10,190 bases of DNA from Chloroflexota bacterium (GCA_023395675.1 JAEWYL010000096.1:1-10190); one strand, 5' to 3'; shown: positions 1 through 8,000, numbered from the stretch's first letter. Made by a program: numbers and translations. The notes: generated by a model not told the origin, from the sequence alone.

Positions 1-39
1 GCCGTCCTCATTGTCTGGCTTATCAGCGCCTGCGGAAGC

Positions 40-855
40 TCAGTCGAGCATTCCTTTTACCCAGTCGCCCACCAGCCAGTAGCTGAACGGCTGCCCGCTG
101 TTCACCTGGATGGCGCCCACGATGGAGTAGACCAGCCCGACGATCGGCACGGCCGCCAGGATGACGGTGAACAGGACTGCGAAGGGGATGCACAGCAGCC
201 CGATGATGACCGCCGACAGCAGCCCGGTGATGATCCAGATGGCGCCGATCAGGAGCCCGCCGCCGATCCAGGTGATGATCTGGAAGACGAAGGACTGCAT
301 GGCGTGGAAGGCCACCGTTTTCGAGCGGTCCTTATACATCAGGTAGACCGCCAGGGCGGCGACCGGCCCGAGGAAGCCCGTGACCAGGTTGAGCAGCATG
401 CTCAGGTGGGCGATCATGGACCAGGTGCGCTCGTCTTCAGGAGAGAGCCTCTGCATTGGGGCGGCTGCCGCCGGCGCGGCCGGGGCCGGCTGCGCGGCAG
501 GCGCAGCGGCGCCCTCCGCCAGGGTTTCATCCCCACGGGCTTCCGCAAAGGTTTCGCCGCCTTCGCTCTCGACCGGGTTCATGCCCTGCGGGGCTTCCGG
601 TCTGGGCTGGTAGGCCGCGCCTTCGGCCATGAGCGTCTGCTCATCCTCCGCGACGGGCGGCTCGGGCAGGGGCTCGACCGGCTCCTCCTGGGGCGCGCCA
701 ACGGCAGGGGTTCGCTCTGCCGTTTCGGGCTGCCACTCCTGAGGCGGCTCCGAGAACAGGGTCTCTTCAGCATTCTCCCCGGTTTCCGAGGGTTGGTTCT
801 CCCGCTCGCTTTCCGGTTCTTCCGGGCGTTCGGGTTGTGGGAAAAATTGTGTCAT
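40..855 (-). CDS. DUF4870 (Tic20-like) membrane protein with long acidic disordered N-terminus
   Basis: 271 residues. Residues 1-136 are a low-complexity Pro/Glu/Ala tail, with about 30 acidic residues against 6 Arg and no lysine (the first Lys is residue 175), ending in an Ala/Pro run at 115-133. Residues 137-271 form a DUF4870-type domain: an amphipathic lead-in (LSPEDERTWSM), then hydrophobic segments near 146-173, 185-212 and 214-248, with the family-like signature KTVAFHAMQSFVFQ at 179-192. The molecular function of DUF4870 proteins is not established; they resemble Tic20-fold membrane proteins. The tail probably sits in the cytoplasm and could be a spacer or a docking surface (inference). 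The start at 853-855 is supported by AAGGAG 10 nt upstream (866-871). The gene lies downstream of a second DUF4870 gene on the same strand, but 309 bp and a terminator separate them, so they are probably transcribed independently. The domain assignment is firm; the role is unknown. Confidence 0.85.
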   Translation of the reverse strand: MTQFFPQPERPEEPESERENQPSETGENAEETLFSEPPQEWQPETAERTPAVGAPQEEPVEPLPEPPVAEDEQTLMAEGAAYQPRPEAPQGMNPVESEGGETFAEARGDETLAEGAAAPAAQPAPAAPAAAAPMQRLSPEDERTWSMIAHLSMLLNLVTGFLGPVAALAVYLMYKDRSKTVAFHAMQSFVFQIITWIGGGLLIGAIWIITGLLSAVIIGLLCIPFAVLFTVILAAVPIVGLVYSIVGAIQVNSGQPFSYWLVGDWVKGMLD

Positions 856-991
856 GGTTGCAGCACTCCTTACCGGGTATTCGTGCGACTACCCAATAAT
901 CGTCTTGGTGAGATTCGAGGATAACGGCCTGCTGCTGGCTCTCCTGGCAGGGTTTCCCCGCTGCCTGCCTGTCTTGCGAGGCATGCATACC

Positions 992-1020
992 TATATACGG
1001 AAGAACCCCGTCTTTGTCGC
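992..1020 (-). promoter_or_regulatory. Weak candidate sigma70-type promoter for the 40-855 gene
   Basis: On the minus strand, GCGACA (1015-1020) and TATATA (992-997) are separated by exactly 17 bp. Each matches the TTGACA/TATAAT consensus at four of six positions. It lies about 140 bp upstream of the start codon and downstream of the preceding gene's terminator, so the placement is sensible, but the match is weak. Confidence 0.28.
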
Positions 1021-1070
1021 GAAATACCGGAGACAGGGTTCTGAGAGGTCCTTTTGCCAGGTACCCGGTT

Positions 1071-1104
1071 GAAAAAGTCCGTGCGGCCGCGCCGCACGGA
1101 CTTT
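1071..1104 (-). terminator. Rho-independent terminator of the small DUF4870 gene
   Basis: Positions 1074-1087 and 1091-1104 form a perfect 14-bp inverted repeat with a 3-nt loop. Read on the minus strand, the stem runs directly into TTTTT (complement of 1072-1076), the classic GC-stem plus U-tract form. It lies about 60 nt downstream of the stop codon at 1165-1167. On the plus strand the 3' side carries only the stem's own TTT, so it acts mainly on the minus strand. Confidence 0.85.
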
Positions 1105-1164
1105 CACAACACAGTGATTTCTGCAAAAGCGGAAAGCCCGCGGAGGGGCGTCGCCGGAATGGCT

Positions 1165-1497
1165 TTAGACCCAACCCTGGTTGCGCAGGAAGTTGGTGAT
1201 CACCGGGATCTCCAGGTATTTGCCGTTGTAAGCCTCGAAAGCGGGCCAGAGCACTACCAGCCACAGGAGCGGTGCGCAGATGGCGCCCAGGCCAAAGGTC
1301 ACGAAGCTGATGACCGTGATCAGGATATAGAGCACCACGTTGAAGACGATGGACTGGACTGCATGAAACTTGATGAAGGGCCGGTTTTTCTTCTCTTCCA
1401 TGAAGAGCGCGATAATCGGGAGAATCGGGATGGGATAGCCGATCGCCGCCCAAAGGCGGTCATCGCTGGTCACATCGACGGGAGGTAAGTCTGACAT
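1165..1497 (-). CDS. Small DUF4870 (Tic20-like) membrane protein
   Basis: 110 residues, essentially a stand-alone DUF4870 domain. A short polar N-terminus (1-14) precedes hydrophobic segments near 15-33, 46-68 and 70-87. The family-like signature FIKFHAVQSIVFNV lies at 41-54, equivalent to KTVAFHAMQSFVFQ in the neighbouring 40-855 gene, so the two are paralogues. The C-terminus (VITNFLRNQGWV) is polar. The start at 1495-1497 is supported by AAAGGAG at 1505-1511, 7 nt upstream. No biochemical role is established for the family; this is a predicted multi-pass inner membrane protein. A strong intrinsic terminator follows. The AT-rich DNA upstream (about 1540-1600) probably carries its promoter. 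Confidence 0.88.
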   Translation of the reverse strand: MSDLPPVDVTSDDRLWAAIGYPIPILPIIALFMEEKKNRPFIKFHAVQSIVFNVVLYILITVISFVTFGLGAICAPLLWLVVLWPAFEAYNGKYLEIPVITNFLRNQGWV

Positions 1498-1726
1498 TTT
1501 TTCGCTCCTTTGGCTAACGAAATGATGGATTAAATGCCTTTCTGCGGTCTATTTTAATCTATTATTACGTAAAATTTGTGAATAAGTTGCAGGGCAGCCC
1601 TCAATTTCACCCTTTTTCCCCCTCCAAACATGAAAGGATGTTGCAAAACTCTTCGTCCCCTCGCTTATATTCGGTTAAATACGGAGAAAGCTGCGGCTGC
1701 GCCGCAGCTTTCTCAAAAAATACCCT
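1498..1726. other. AT-rich intergenic region between ywiC-like and DUF4870 genes
   Basis: 229 bp, clearly more AT-rich at 1515-1600 than the surrounding genes. It carries the DUF4870 ribosome binding site (1505-1511) and the hairpin following the ywiC-like gene (1684-1714). Minus-strand hexamers TAAAAT (1551-1556) and TTCACA (1577-1582) resemble -10 and -35 boxes, but the 20-bp spacing is too long for a confident promoter call. No gene is supported here. Confidence 0.5.
1684..1714 (-). terminator. Perfect hairpin just 3' of the ywiC-like gene, probable terminator
   Basis: Positions 1684-1697 and 1701-1714 form a perfect 14-bp stem with a TGC loop. It begins 13 nt after the stop codon (1727-1729, minus strand). 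On the minus strand the stem is followed by CGTATTTAACC rather than a clean U-tract, while a T6 run lies on its 5' side. Termination is the likely role from position, but efficiency is uncertain. The apex matches the 1074-1104 hairpin at 14 of 15 bases. Confidence 0.6.
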
Positions 1727-2560
1727 CTACAGCGCCAGGATGAACAGCAGCGTGAACAGCGAGCTGACGATGAGCTGGCGCACGCCGATGGCGGTCGGCC
1801 TGTACCCGGCAGCCGGGCGCACGAGGCCGCCCCACAGGCTCTCGCCAAACTGCAGCGCGTACGGCAGGGGGAGCAGGGGAGGCAGCAGCCCTGCGAGCGC
1901 CAGCGCCAGGACGCCCAGCAGGTTGATCCCGGTGAAGATCAGGGCCGGCAGGGCCATGCGCAGCCGCTCTGGCAGCGGGGGCGCCTGGCTGAAACTGCGC
2001 TGCTCCAGCCGCAGATATGCGTATAGGATAGAGGCCGCCGATTGGGCCCAGACCAGGGCGAACAGCCACCAGCCAAGAGCGCTGGGCTCGCCCGCGCCCA
2101 CCCAGCAGGCGGCCGGTGCCGCCAGGGCCAGGACGCCGCTGCCGATCACCTCTACCAGGGCCTGGCGGCGCTCCTGGCGGCGGCTCACCAGGTACAGGTG
2201 CCAGGCGAACACCGGCCCTCCCGGCAGCGCCAGGTAAAGCAGCCAGCCGAACCCCTCGGAGAGCAGCCCGGCCACGCTTGCCAGCCCCAGGAGGGCGTAG
2301 ATCAGGATCCAGAACCCGGCGGGGGCCAGCTCGCGCCGGGCGCGCCGGCCGCTCAACGCTTTCACCGCGATGGTGATGGGCTGGCGCATCAGGAAGGCTG
2401 CCATGGCGGCCAGGATCAGGTAAAGCGAGGCGGCGCTGAAGCTGCCGCCGGCGACCAGGCCGATGACCAGCGGCATGAGCAAGAACACCCAGGACCCGTG
2501 GTCGGTGGGCAGGGCGATGTGGCGTTTTGCCAGAGGTTGAGAGATGGCTGCGAGATCCAT
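1727..2560 (-). CDS. YwiC-like integral membrane protein
   Basis: 277 residues from the ATG at 2558-2560. The N-terminus has the YwiC-family-like motif LPTDHGSW (17-24; relatives carry P-x-E/D-HGxW), followed by hydrophobic segments near 25-40, 43-60, 80-100, 104-124, 136-155, 160-182, 203-228 and 261-277. A basic loop (70-77, GRRARRE) fits a cytoplasmic side. The C-terminal RPTAIGVRQL (254-263) resembles the conserved RPxxxGxxE/Q segment before the last helix. YwiC-like proteins are multi-pass membrane proteins of unproven function, sometimes compared with UbiA-type prenyltransferases; I see no clear pair of DxxxD motifs, so enzymatic activity is not supported. The open frame continues upstream to 2992, but this start is chosen because the conserved N-terminus begins here, a GGG-containing weak ribosome binding site (AAAGGG) precedes it, and a TATAAT promoter lies 22 bp upstream. 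Confidence 0.78.
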   Translation of the reverse strand: MDLAAISQPLAKRHIALPTDHGSWVFLLMPLVIGLVAGGSFSAASLYLILAAMAAFLMRQPITIAVKALSGRRARRELAPAGFWILIYALLGLASVAGLLSEGFGWLLYLALPGGPVFAWHLYLVSRRQERRQALVEVIGSGVLALAAPAACWVGAGEPSALGWWLFALVWAQSAASILYAYLRLEQRSFSQAPPLPERLRMALPALIFTGINLLGVLALALAGLLPPLLPLPYALQFGESLWGGLVRPAAGYRPTAIGVRQLIVSSLFTLLFILAL

Positions 2561-2581
2561 ATGAATTCCCTTTACGCCGGT

Positions 2582-2610
2582 ATTATAGCCCATGCAGCCG
2601 CGCCTGTCTT
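2582..2610 (-). promoter_or_regulatory. Predicted promoter of the ywiC-like gene
   Basis: On the minus strand, AAGACA (2605-2610) and a perfect TATAAT (2582-2587) are separated by 17 bp. The -35 matches TTGACA at four positions. Transcription would start near 2575, leaving a leader of about 15 nt with the AAAGGG ribosome binding site. This supports the start at 2560 over an upstream one. Confidence 0.6.
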
Positions 2611-2640
2611 TGCCCTGGCGCAAGAAACAGGGGGAGGGTG

Positions 2641-2681
2641 GGGGATGCTGGCGGTAGGCAGAGCTTTCCGCCAGCATCCCC
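2641..2681. repeat. Perfect 14-bp inverted repeat between divergent promoters
   Basis: GGGGATGCTGGCGG at 2641-2654 is repeated as its exact reverse complement at 2668-2681, around a 13-nt centre. The centre lies about 50 bp upstream of the ywiC-like -35 and about 65 bp upstream of the -35 of the CHAT gene, outside both predicted transcripts. This favours a DNA-binding site for a dimeric regulator, or an extruded cruciform, over an RNA element. No T-tract follows on either strand, so it does not look like an intrinsic terminator. The preceding stretch 2630-2644 is also very G-rich. Confidence 0.75.
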
Positions 2682-2726
2682 ATCGAGCAAAGGTCCTGGC
2701 GCGTGCCCGGGGACGGAGCGCGCGGG

Positions 2727-2755
2727 ATGACAGATGGCTCAGGATCATATATAAT
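2727..2755 (+). promoter_or_regulatory. Strong sigma70-type promoter of the CHAT gene
   Basis: ATGACA (2727-2732) and a perfect TATAAT (2750-2755) are separated by 17 bp; the -35 differs from TTGACA at one position. Transcription would start near 2762, giving a leader of about 64 nt before the ATG at 2826. It is the best promoter in the window and probably drives the CHAT gene, possibly with read-through into the cyclase and flavoprotein genes. Confidence 0.72.
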
Positions 2756-2825
2756 GAAACTCACAGCGAAACGCAGGTGGGAAAACCGATCCTGACCTTC
2801 CAGAGGGTGTAGATGGAGGTGGGCT

Positions 2826-4913
2826 ATGCTGATCGACGAACGCTGGCTGATACGTGATATTTCGGTAGCGCCGGACAGACTCAGCGGCGAGGAAGCCATC
2901 CAGGCCGCCGCGGGGGCGTCCTTTATCGTAATCCAGTTTGCCGATGGGCGCTGGGCTGTCTTCCGCCCCTCCGAGCTGTATACCAAGCTCAAGCTCTACG
3001 GGCTGCTGTCCGCCCCCCTGAGCGCCATGCCCGCCAATGCCGTCGCCCCTCACCTGGTCGGGTCCATACCGCGGGAGAGCACCGATCCGCGCCACCGCAG
3101 TTTCGTGGAGAACTTGAAAGAGAAGGAGATCCTGATCCTGCTGGAAGGCGGGCAGGTCTCCGCCCTGCTGGTCGGCGGGCAGCGCTTCCGCGGCCCTTCG
3201 GCCTCCATGCGCATGACTCTCTCTACCGGCGAGCCCATGGCTGAGGCTGCGCCGCCCTCCTCTCCCGTTCCGGAGCCGCAACAGCGCTTCATCAATGTCG
3301 AGCTGGAAGACCGGAACGGCCGCGCCCATGACCCCCGCTCCAGCCCGCTCAAAACCGGCGAGCTCTACACCCTCCTGTTCGACGTGGACCTGGAGCAGCG
3401 CCTTGCGGCTATCGCCACCGACGAATGGCGCTACCAGGCGCCCGAGGGCGAGGAGACCGCCGCCATCACCATCCGCCTGGAGACGGAGGATTTCAACCTG
3501 CTGGATGGGCCGGAGCAAAAGCTGTTTGTGCCCCGCAGCGGGCGCTCGAAGAACCGGGCCAAATTCCCTCTGGAGCCGCTGCACGAGGGCGAATGTCTCC
3601 TCAACGCCGTCTTTCTCAAGGACGGCAGCTTTATCCAGGTGATGACCTTGAAATTTATGGTGGGCGAGCTCTTCTCCACCCAGACCCTCGGGCGCGGGGT
3701 GGAAGCCGCCTTCCTGGCGCGCCCGCGCGATGTCAGCCTCACCATTCTGAACACCGGCGCCGGCTTCCAGATGATCCTCATCGCCCCCGGCGTCGCCGCT
3801 TCCGCTCACCTGCCCATCAAGCTGGACGAGCTGCAGGATATCGCCGCCCAGGCGCGCCAGAAGCTGCTGGACGTAGTCTACGCGGAGGGGGAAGGGGAGC
3901 GCTACTTCCAGCAGCGAATTGATATTCCCCCGGATGTCAACCGCTTCGCCCTCCAGTACCTGGCGCAGGCGGGGCTGCTCCTGTACCAGCGCCTGTTCTT
4001 CGGCCCCTCGGCCGACGAACAGACGCGCCTGCTGGGGCGCAGGCTGCGCGAGCTGGCCCTGAAGGAGAAGCTGAATATCCAGATCTTCTCCCAGGACTTC
4101 GTCCTCCCCTGGGCGCTGCTCTACCTGGCCGAACGCTACGAGCCGGACCAGATCCAGCCGGAGCTGTTCCTGGGTTTCAAGCACGTGATCGAGCACATCC
4201 CGCTGCAGCCGCGCATGCACGTCACCGATAACCGCCTGGACTCCCAGAACGGCCTCACCGTCAGCCTGAACCTGAACACCGATATTGACCGGGAGATGAA
4301 GGTCTCGCTGGTGGGCGACCAGATCCGCTATTGGGATGAGCTGGCGAAGGGAGGCGCCAGGTTGAGCCTGGTCCAGCGCACCACCACCCAGGAGGTGACC
4401 CGGGCCCTTTCCGACCCGGCCACGCCCGATCAGGTGCTGTATTTCTACTGCCACGGGATCTCACAGGACGTGGGCGAGCAGGGGGGCATTAGCCGCTCCC
4501 GGCTGGTGTTCAGCAATAAGGGCACGCTGACCCTGGAGGACCTGAAGCTCTACGCCCCGGCGGTCAACCCGGAGGATATCCTCGCCGGATCGCCGCTGGT
4601 GTTCATCAACGCCTGTGAATCGGCACAGCTCTCCCCCCTGGTGTACGATGGATTTGTGCCCTATTTCATGTCCAAGGGGGCGCGCGGGGTAATCGGCACG
4701 GAATGCGAGGTCCCGGCGCTCTTCGCGGTGGAGTGGGCCCGGCGCTTTTTCGACCGCTTTGTGCAGGGCGATACCCTGGGGCAGATTTTCCTGGACCTGC
4801 GCCGGGAATTTTTCTTCACGCACAACAACCCCATGGGCCTGCTCTACTCCCTCTACGTGGACGCCGATACCCGGGTGGAGCCCGCCCTGCGCGCCCCGGC
4901 GCCGCAGTCCTGA
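2826..4913 (+). CDS. CHAT-domain (caspase-like) protease with CBS-like N-terminus and beta-rich middle
   Basis: 695 residues; start supported by GGAGG at 2815-2819. The C-terminal third (about 405-680) is a CHAT domain, the caspase/separase-related cysteine peptidase fold: the family-typical PWALLYL (428-434), the catalytic His in YCHG (His543) and the catalytic Cys in INACES (Cys597), followed by the conserved GARGVIGTE (618-626). Both catalytic residues are present, so activity is expected. Residues 1-120 have the strand-helix-strand-strand pattern of a CBS half-site (SVAPDRLSGEEAIQAAAG, then ADGRWAVF and PSEL), but this is a weak resemblance. Residues 153-280 are beta-rich (PLKTGELYTLLFDVD, FVPRSGRS), like accessory domains often joined to CHAT. 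There is no signal peptide or membrane segment, so it is cytoplasmic. CHAT proteins are often effectors in bacterial conflict systems; the substrate is unknown. It sits upstream of a cyclase/STAND protein after a 161-bp gap. Confidence 0.88.
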   Translation: MLIDERWLIRDISVAPDRLSGEEAIQAAAGASFIVIQFADGRWAVFRPSELYTKLKLYGLLSAPLSAMPANAVAPHLVGSIPRESTDPRHRSFVENLKEKEILILLEGGQVSALLVGGQRFRGPSASMRMTLSTGEPMAEAAPPSSPVPEPQQRFINVELEDRNGRAHDPRSSPLKTGELYTLLFDVDLEQRLAAIATDEWRYQAPEGEETAAITIRLETEDFNLLDGPEQKLFVPRSGRSKNRAKFPLEPLHEGECLLNAVFLKDGSFIQVMTLKFMVGELFSTQTLGRGVEAAFLARPRDVSLTILNTGAGFQMILIAPGVAASAHLPIKLDELQDIAAQARQKLLDVVYAEGEGERYFQQRIDIPPDVNRFALQYLAQAGLLLYQRLFFGPSADEQTRLLGRRLRELALKEKLNIQIFSQDFVLPWALLYLAERYEPDQIQPELFLGFKHVIEHIPLQPRMHVTDNRLDSQNGLTVSLNLNTDIDREMKVSLVGDQIRYWDELAKGGARLSLVQRTTTQEVTRALSDPATPDQVLYFYCHGISQDVGEQGGISRSRLVFSNKGTLTLEDLKLYAPAVNPEDILAGSPLVFINACESAQLSPLVYDGFVPYFMSKGARGVIGTECEVPALFAVEWARRFFDRFVQGDTLGQIFLDLRREFFFTHNNPMGLLYSLYVDADTRVEPALRAPAPQS

Positions 4914-5074
4914 TCTGGTCTGGACCAGCCGGGGAGCGCTTCGTGCTTTGATCGATTTCCTTTGATTCGTCTTATGGGTGCTGTTCGAGACCGGGGCGGG
5001 CTGGAAGACGGGCTTCCGCCCTCCATCAGTAATGGCGTCAAATTGGTAGCTCCAGGGGGATCAGGTGGCTGGTA
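4914..5074. other. Gap between the CHAT and cyclase genes
   Basis: 161 bp without a gene. A hairpin (GGGC-t-GGAAG at 4998-5007 pairing with CTTCCGCCC at 5013-5021) is present, but no T-run follows, so it is not a convincing terminator. TTGATC (4948-4953) with TTATGG (4972-4977) at an 18-bp spacing is only a poor promoter match. AGGTGG (5063-5068) is the ribosome binding site of the next gene. Whether the CHAT transcript continues into the cyclase cannot be decided from sequence. Confidence 0.5.
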
Positions 5075-8000
5075 ATGATTTGTACGAATTGTGGAACGTT
5101 AAACGCTGAGGGGGCCAGTTTCTGCATCCAATGCGGAAACGCGCTTGAGAAAACCTGTCCGGCCTGCAAGAAGCCCAACCCGCCTGCCGCGCGCTTCTGT
5201 ATGTACTGCGGGGCCTTGCTCGAGGCGTCCGGCTCCGGCCCGCAGCCCGGCCCGCCGGCGACGGCCGCACCCGCTGAGAGACCCGGTCAGGATTCTCCCG
5301 AATGGGCCAGGGAGACTTCGCCTGGCCGCCTGGGACGTTCGGCGGCCACTGCGGCGCGGCGTTCGGACCGCCCATCCGGCGTCCACCGCTTGGAGGGCGA
5401 GCGCCGCGTGGTCACCATCCTGTTCTGTGACGTCAAGGGTTCCACCTCGCTGGCAGAGAGCCTGGATCCGGAGGAATGGGCCGAGATCATGAACGAGGCC
5501 TTTGGCTACCTGATCCGGCCGGTCTACCGCTACGACGGGAATGTGGCGCGCCTGATGGGGGACGCCATCCTGGCTTTCTTCGGGGCCCCGGTCGCCCACG
5601 AGGATGATCCGCAGCGGGCCGTCCTGGCGGGGCTGGAGATTGTCTCTGGCATCCGCGAGTTCCACGAGTGGGTGCGCCGCCGGCGGGGGCTTGAGTTCGA
5701 CGTGCGCGTGGGTATCCACACCGGGCTGGTGGTGGTCGGCGAGATCGGGAATGACCTGGCGATGGAGTACACCGCCATGGGCGACGCCGTCAACCTGGCG
5801 GCGCGCATCGAGCAGACCGCCGAGCCCGGCAGCGTCCTGATCTCCGATGACACCTACCGCCTGGTGGCCCCCCTGTTCGAGGCCGAGCCGCTCGGGGAGC
5901 TCGAACTGCGCGGTAAGCGCCTACCGGTCCCGGTGCTGCGCGTGTTGGGCCTGAAAGACCATCCGGGCAGCCTGCGCGGCCTCTCAGGCCTGGCAGCCCC
6001 TCTGGTCGGCCGGGAGGTGGAAATCCGCCTCCTGCGAGGCGCGGCCGACCAGGCCCGCCGCGGCCAGGGCAGGATTGTCTGCCTGACCGGCGAGGCGGGG
6101 CTGGGGAAGAGCCGCTTGATTGATGAGCTGCGCCAGGCCTGGCAGGCCTCGACCCGGGCCGGTTTTCCCACCTGGCGCGAAGGCCGGCTGGTCACCCATA
6201 CCTCCGCCCAGCCCTACGCCGCTTTTCAAGCCCTGGTGCGCAGCCTCTGTGCGGTGGACTCCAGCGACAGCCCTGAGGTCGTCCAGGGCAAGCTGGTCTG
6301 CGGCTGCCTGCCCGGCTCGCCGCCGGACGACGAGTGCGCCCGGGTGGGCCGCGTTTTTCAGGTGCTGCTCGGGATGCAGCTCCAATCCGCCGCGCCCCTG
6401 GAGGGGGAGACCTTCAAACGCGAGCTTTTCGAAGCCATGCTCAACACCTGGGAGGCCTGGGCCCGCCAGGCGCCGCTCGTGCTGGTGTTCGATGATCTCC
6501 AATGGGCCGATCCCGCCTCCCTGGAGCTCCTGCAGCACCTGTTCCAGCTGGCTTCCCGGGCTCCGGTGCTCTTCCTCTGCGCATTCCGCCCGGAGAGGCT
6601 CTCTCCGGTCTGGAGCCTGAGGGCGATCGTCGCCCAGGAGTATCCGCAGCTCTACCAGGAAGTGGCCCTCAGCCCGCTGAACGAAGAGGACAGCGGCCTG
6701 CTGGCCTCCGGCCTGCTGGATATCGATCTGCCGCAGGAGATGCTCGGGATGATCCTCTCCCGGGCGGAGGGAAACCCGTTTTACCTGGAGGAGGTGGTGC
6801 GCGCCCTGATTGAATCCGGCGTGATCGTCAGAGAGGAGGCCGGCGGGGCTTCGGGAGGCTGGCGTGTGGCGCAGAATGTCACCGAGCTGGCGATCCCGGA
6901 GAATATCCAGACCCTGGTGATGGCCCGTATTGACCGTCTGAGCGAGGCGGCGCGTTATGTGCTCCAGGTGGCGGCGGTGATCGGGCGCACCTTCAACCGG
7001 AGAGTCCTGGAACTGGTGCTGGCGGGCAGCCACCTGCTGGACCAGCAGATCCAGGTGCTCAAAAACGCCGATCTGATCTATGAATCCGCCCTTTCCCCGG
7101 AAACGGAGTACACCTTCCGCCACGCCCTCACGCACGAGACGGTTTACAACGCCATCCTGATGAAGCGGCGCAAGCTGTTTCACCTGCTGGTGGGGGAGAC
7201 GCTGGAGAACCTGTACTCGGACCGCAGCGACGAGTTCGCCGCCATCCTGGCCCACCATTTCAACGAGGGCGGCGATTCCCGGGCCATTGATTATTACATT
7301 CAAGCCGCCGGGCGGGCCTTCCGCCTGCATGCGAACGCCGAGGTCATCGCCCACACCACCCGCGCGCTGGAGCTGGGAGAGCATTTCCCCGAGCACCGCA
7401 CGCCCTACGCCCGGCTCTACCTGCTGCGCGGTCGTTCTCTGGAGCTCAGCAACCGCCACCGGCAGGCCGTCGCCAATTACCAGGAGCTGGAGGAGCTGGC
7501 CCGGCAGCACGGCGACCGGGAGATGCTGCTCGAAGCCCTGACGGCCCATGCCATCGTGCGGGCGAACCCCACCCCGGTCCACGACGCCCACCTGGCGAAG
7601 ACCCTGTGCGAACAGGCCCTGGACCTGGCCTGGGAGCTGAACGACCAGGCTGCGGCGGCAAAGCTGATGTGGGCCCAGCTCCTGGTCAACGTGCGCGCCG
7701 GCCGCCCGGGAGAGGCCGTCTTTTTCGGCGAGCGGGCCCTTTCCCTGGCGCGTGAATACAATATGAAGGAGCTCCTGGGGTTTACCCTGAACGATATCAG
7801 CCAGGCCTATTTTGCAGCGGGGCAGGTACTGCGCGGGCGCGAGGCCCTGGTGGAGGCGAAGGCGGTCTGGGAAGAGCTGGAAAATCTTCCCATGCTGGCC
7901 GACTGCCTGGGCACCTCCGCCCTGTTTGACTACTTCCTGGGAGAATACGAGCGCTCCATCCAGAGCTCCGAGGAGGCGCTGAAGATCGGCCGCCGGATCG

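Larger units (their letters stand above)
856..1164. other. Intergenic region between the two DUF4870 genes
   Basis: 309 bp with no convincing gene. It holds the terminator hairpin of the upstream minus-strand gene (1071-1104), a weak minus-strand promoter candidate (992-1020), an imperfect inverted repeat with arms 1002-1013 and 1031-1042 (AGAACCC then GTCT, one mismatch), and the ribosome binding site of the downstream gene (866-871). The candidate -35 lies inside the loop of the imperfect repeat, so the repeat could be an operator or simply coincidental. Short open frames here on both strands have no ribosome binding site or recognisable protein sequence. Confidence 0.6.

Noticed and set aside
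1002..1042. Imperfect inverted repeat as a riboswitch or attenuator
   Set aside because: An 11-bp paired stem with one mismatch, no U-tract and no known riboswitch core. Kept only as a note in the intergenic entry.
767..1453. Minus-strand open frame bridging the two DUF4870 genes
   Set aside because: It runs through the terminator hairpin at 1071-1104, overlaps both genes in another frame and shows no domain.
1578..2237. Plus-strand open frame over the ywiC-like gene
   Set aside because: Arg/Ser/Pro-rich shadow sequence with no ribosome binding site. The minus strand gives a coherent multi-helix membrane protein.
2561..2992. Upstream extension of the ywiC-like frame by 144 codons
   Set aside because: The extension is not membrane-like, overlaps the divergent promoters and the CHAT start, and the conserved N-terminus begins at 2560 behind its own TATAAT promoter.
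2745..4454. Long minus-strand open frame (569 codons) antisense to the CHAT gene
   Set aside because: Its protein is Gly/Gln/Leu/Arg-rich with no recognisable domain, while the plus strand has a complete CHAT domain with catalytic His and Cys. It is a product of high GC content.
4998..5021. Hairpin after the CHAT gene as an intrinsic terminator
   Set aside because: A bulged stem with no T-run on either side. It cannot be used to separate the CHAT gene from the cyclase gene.
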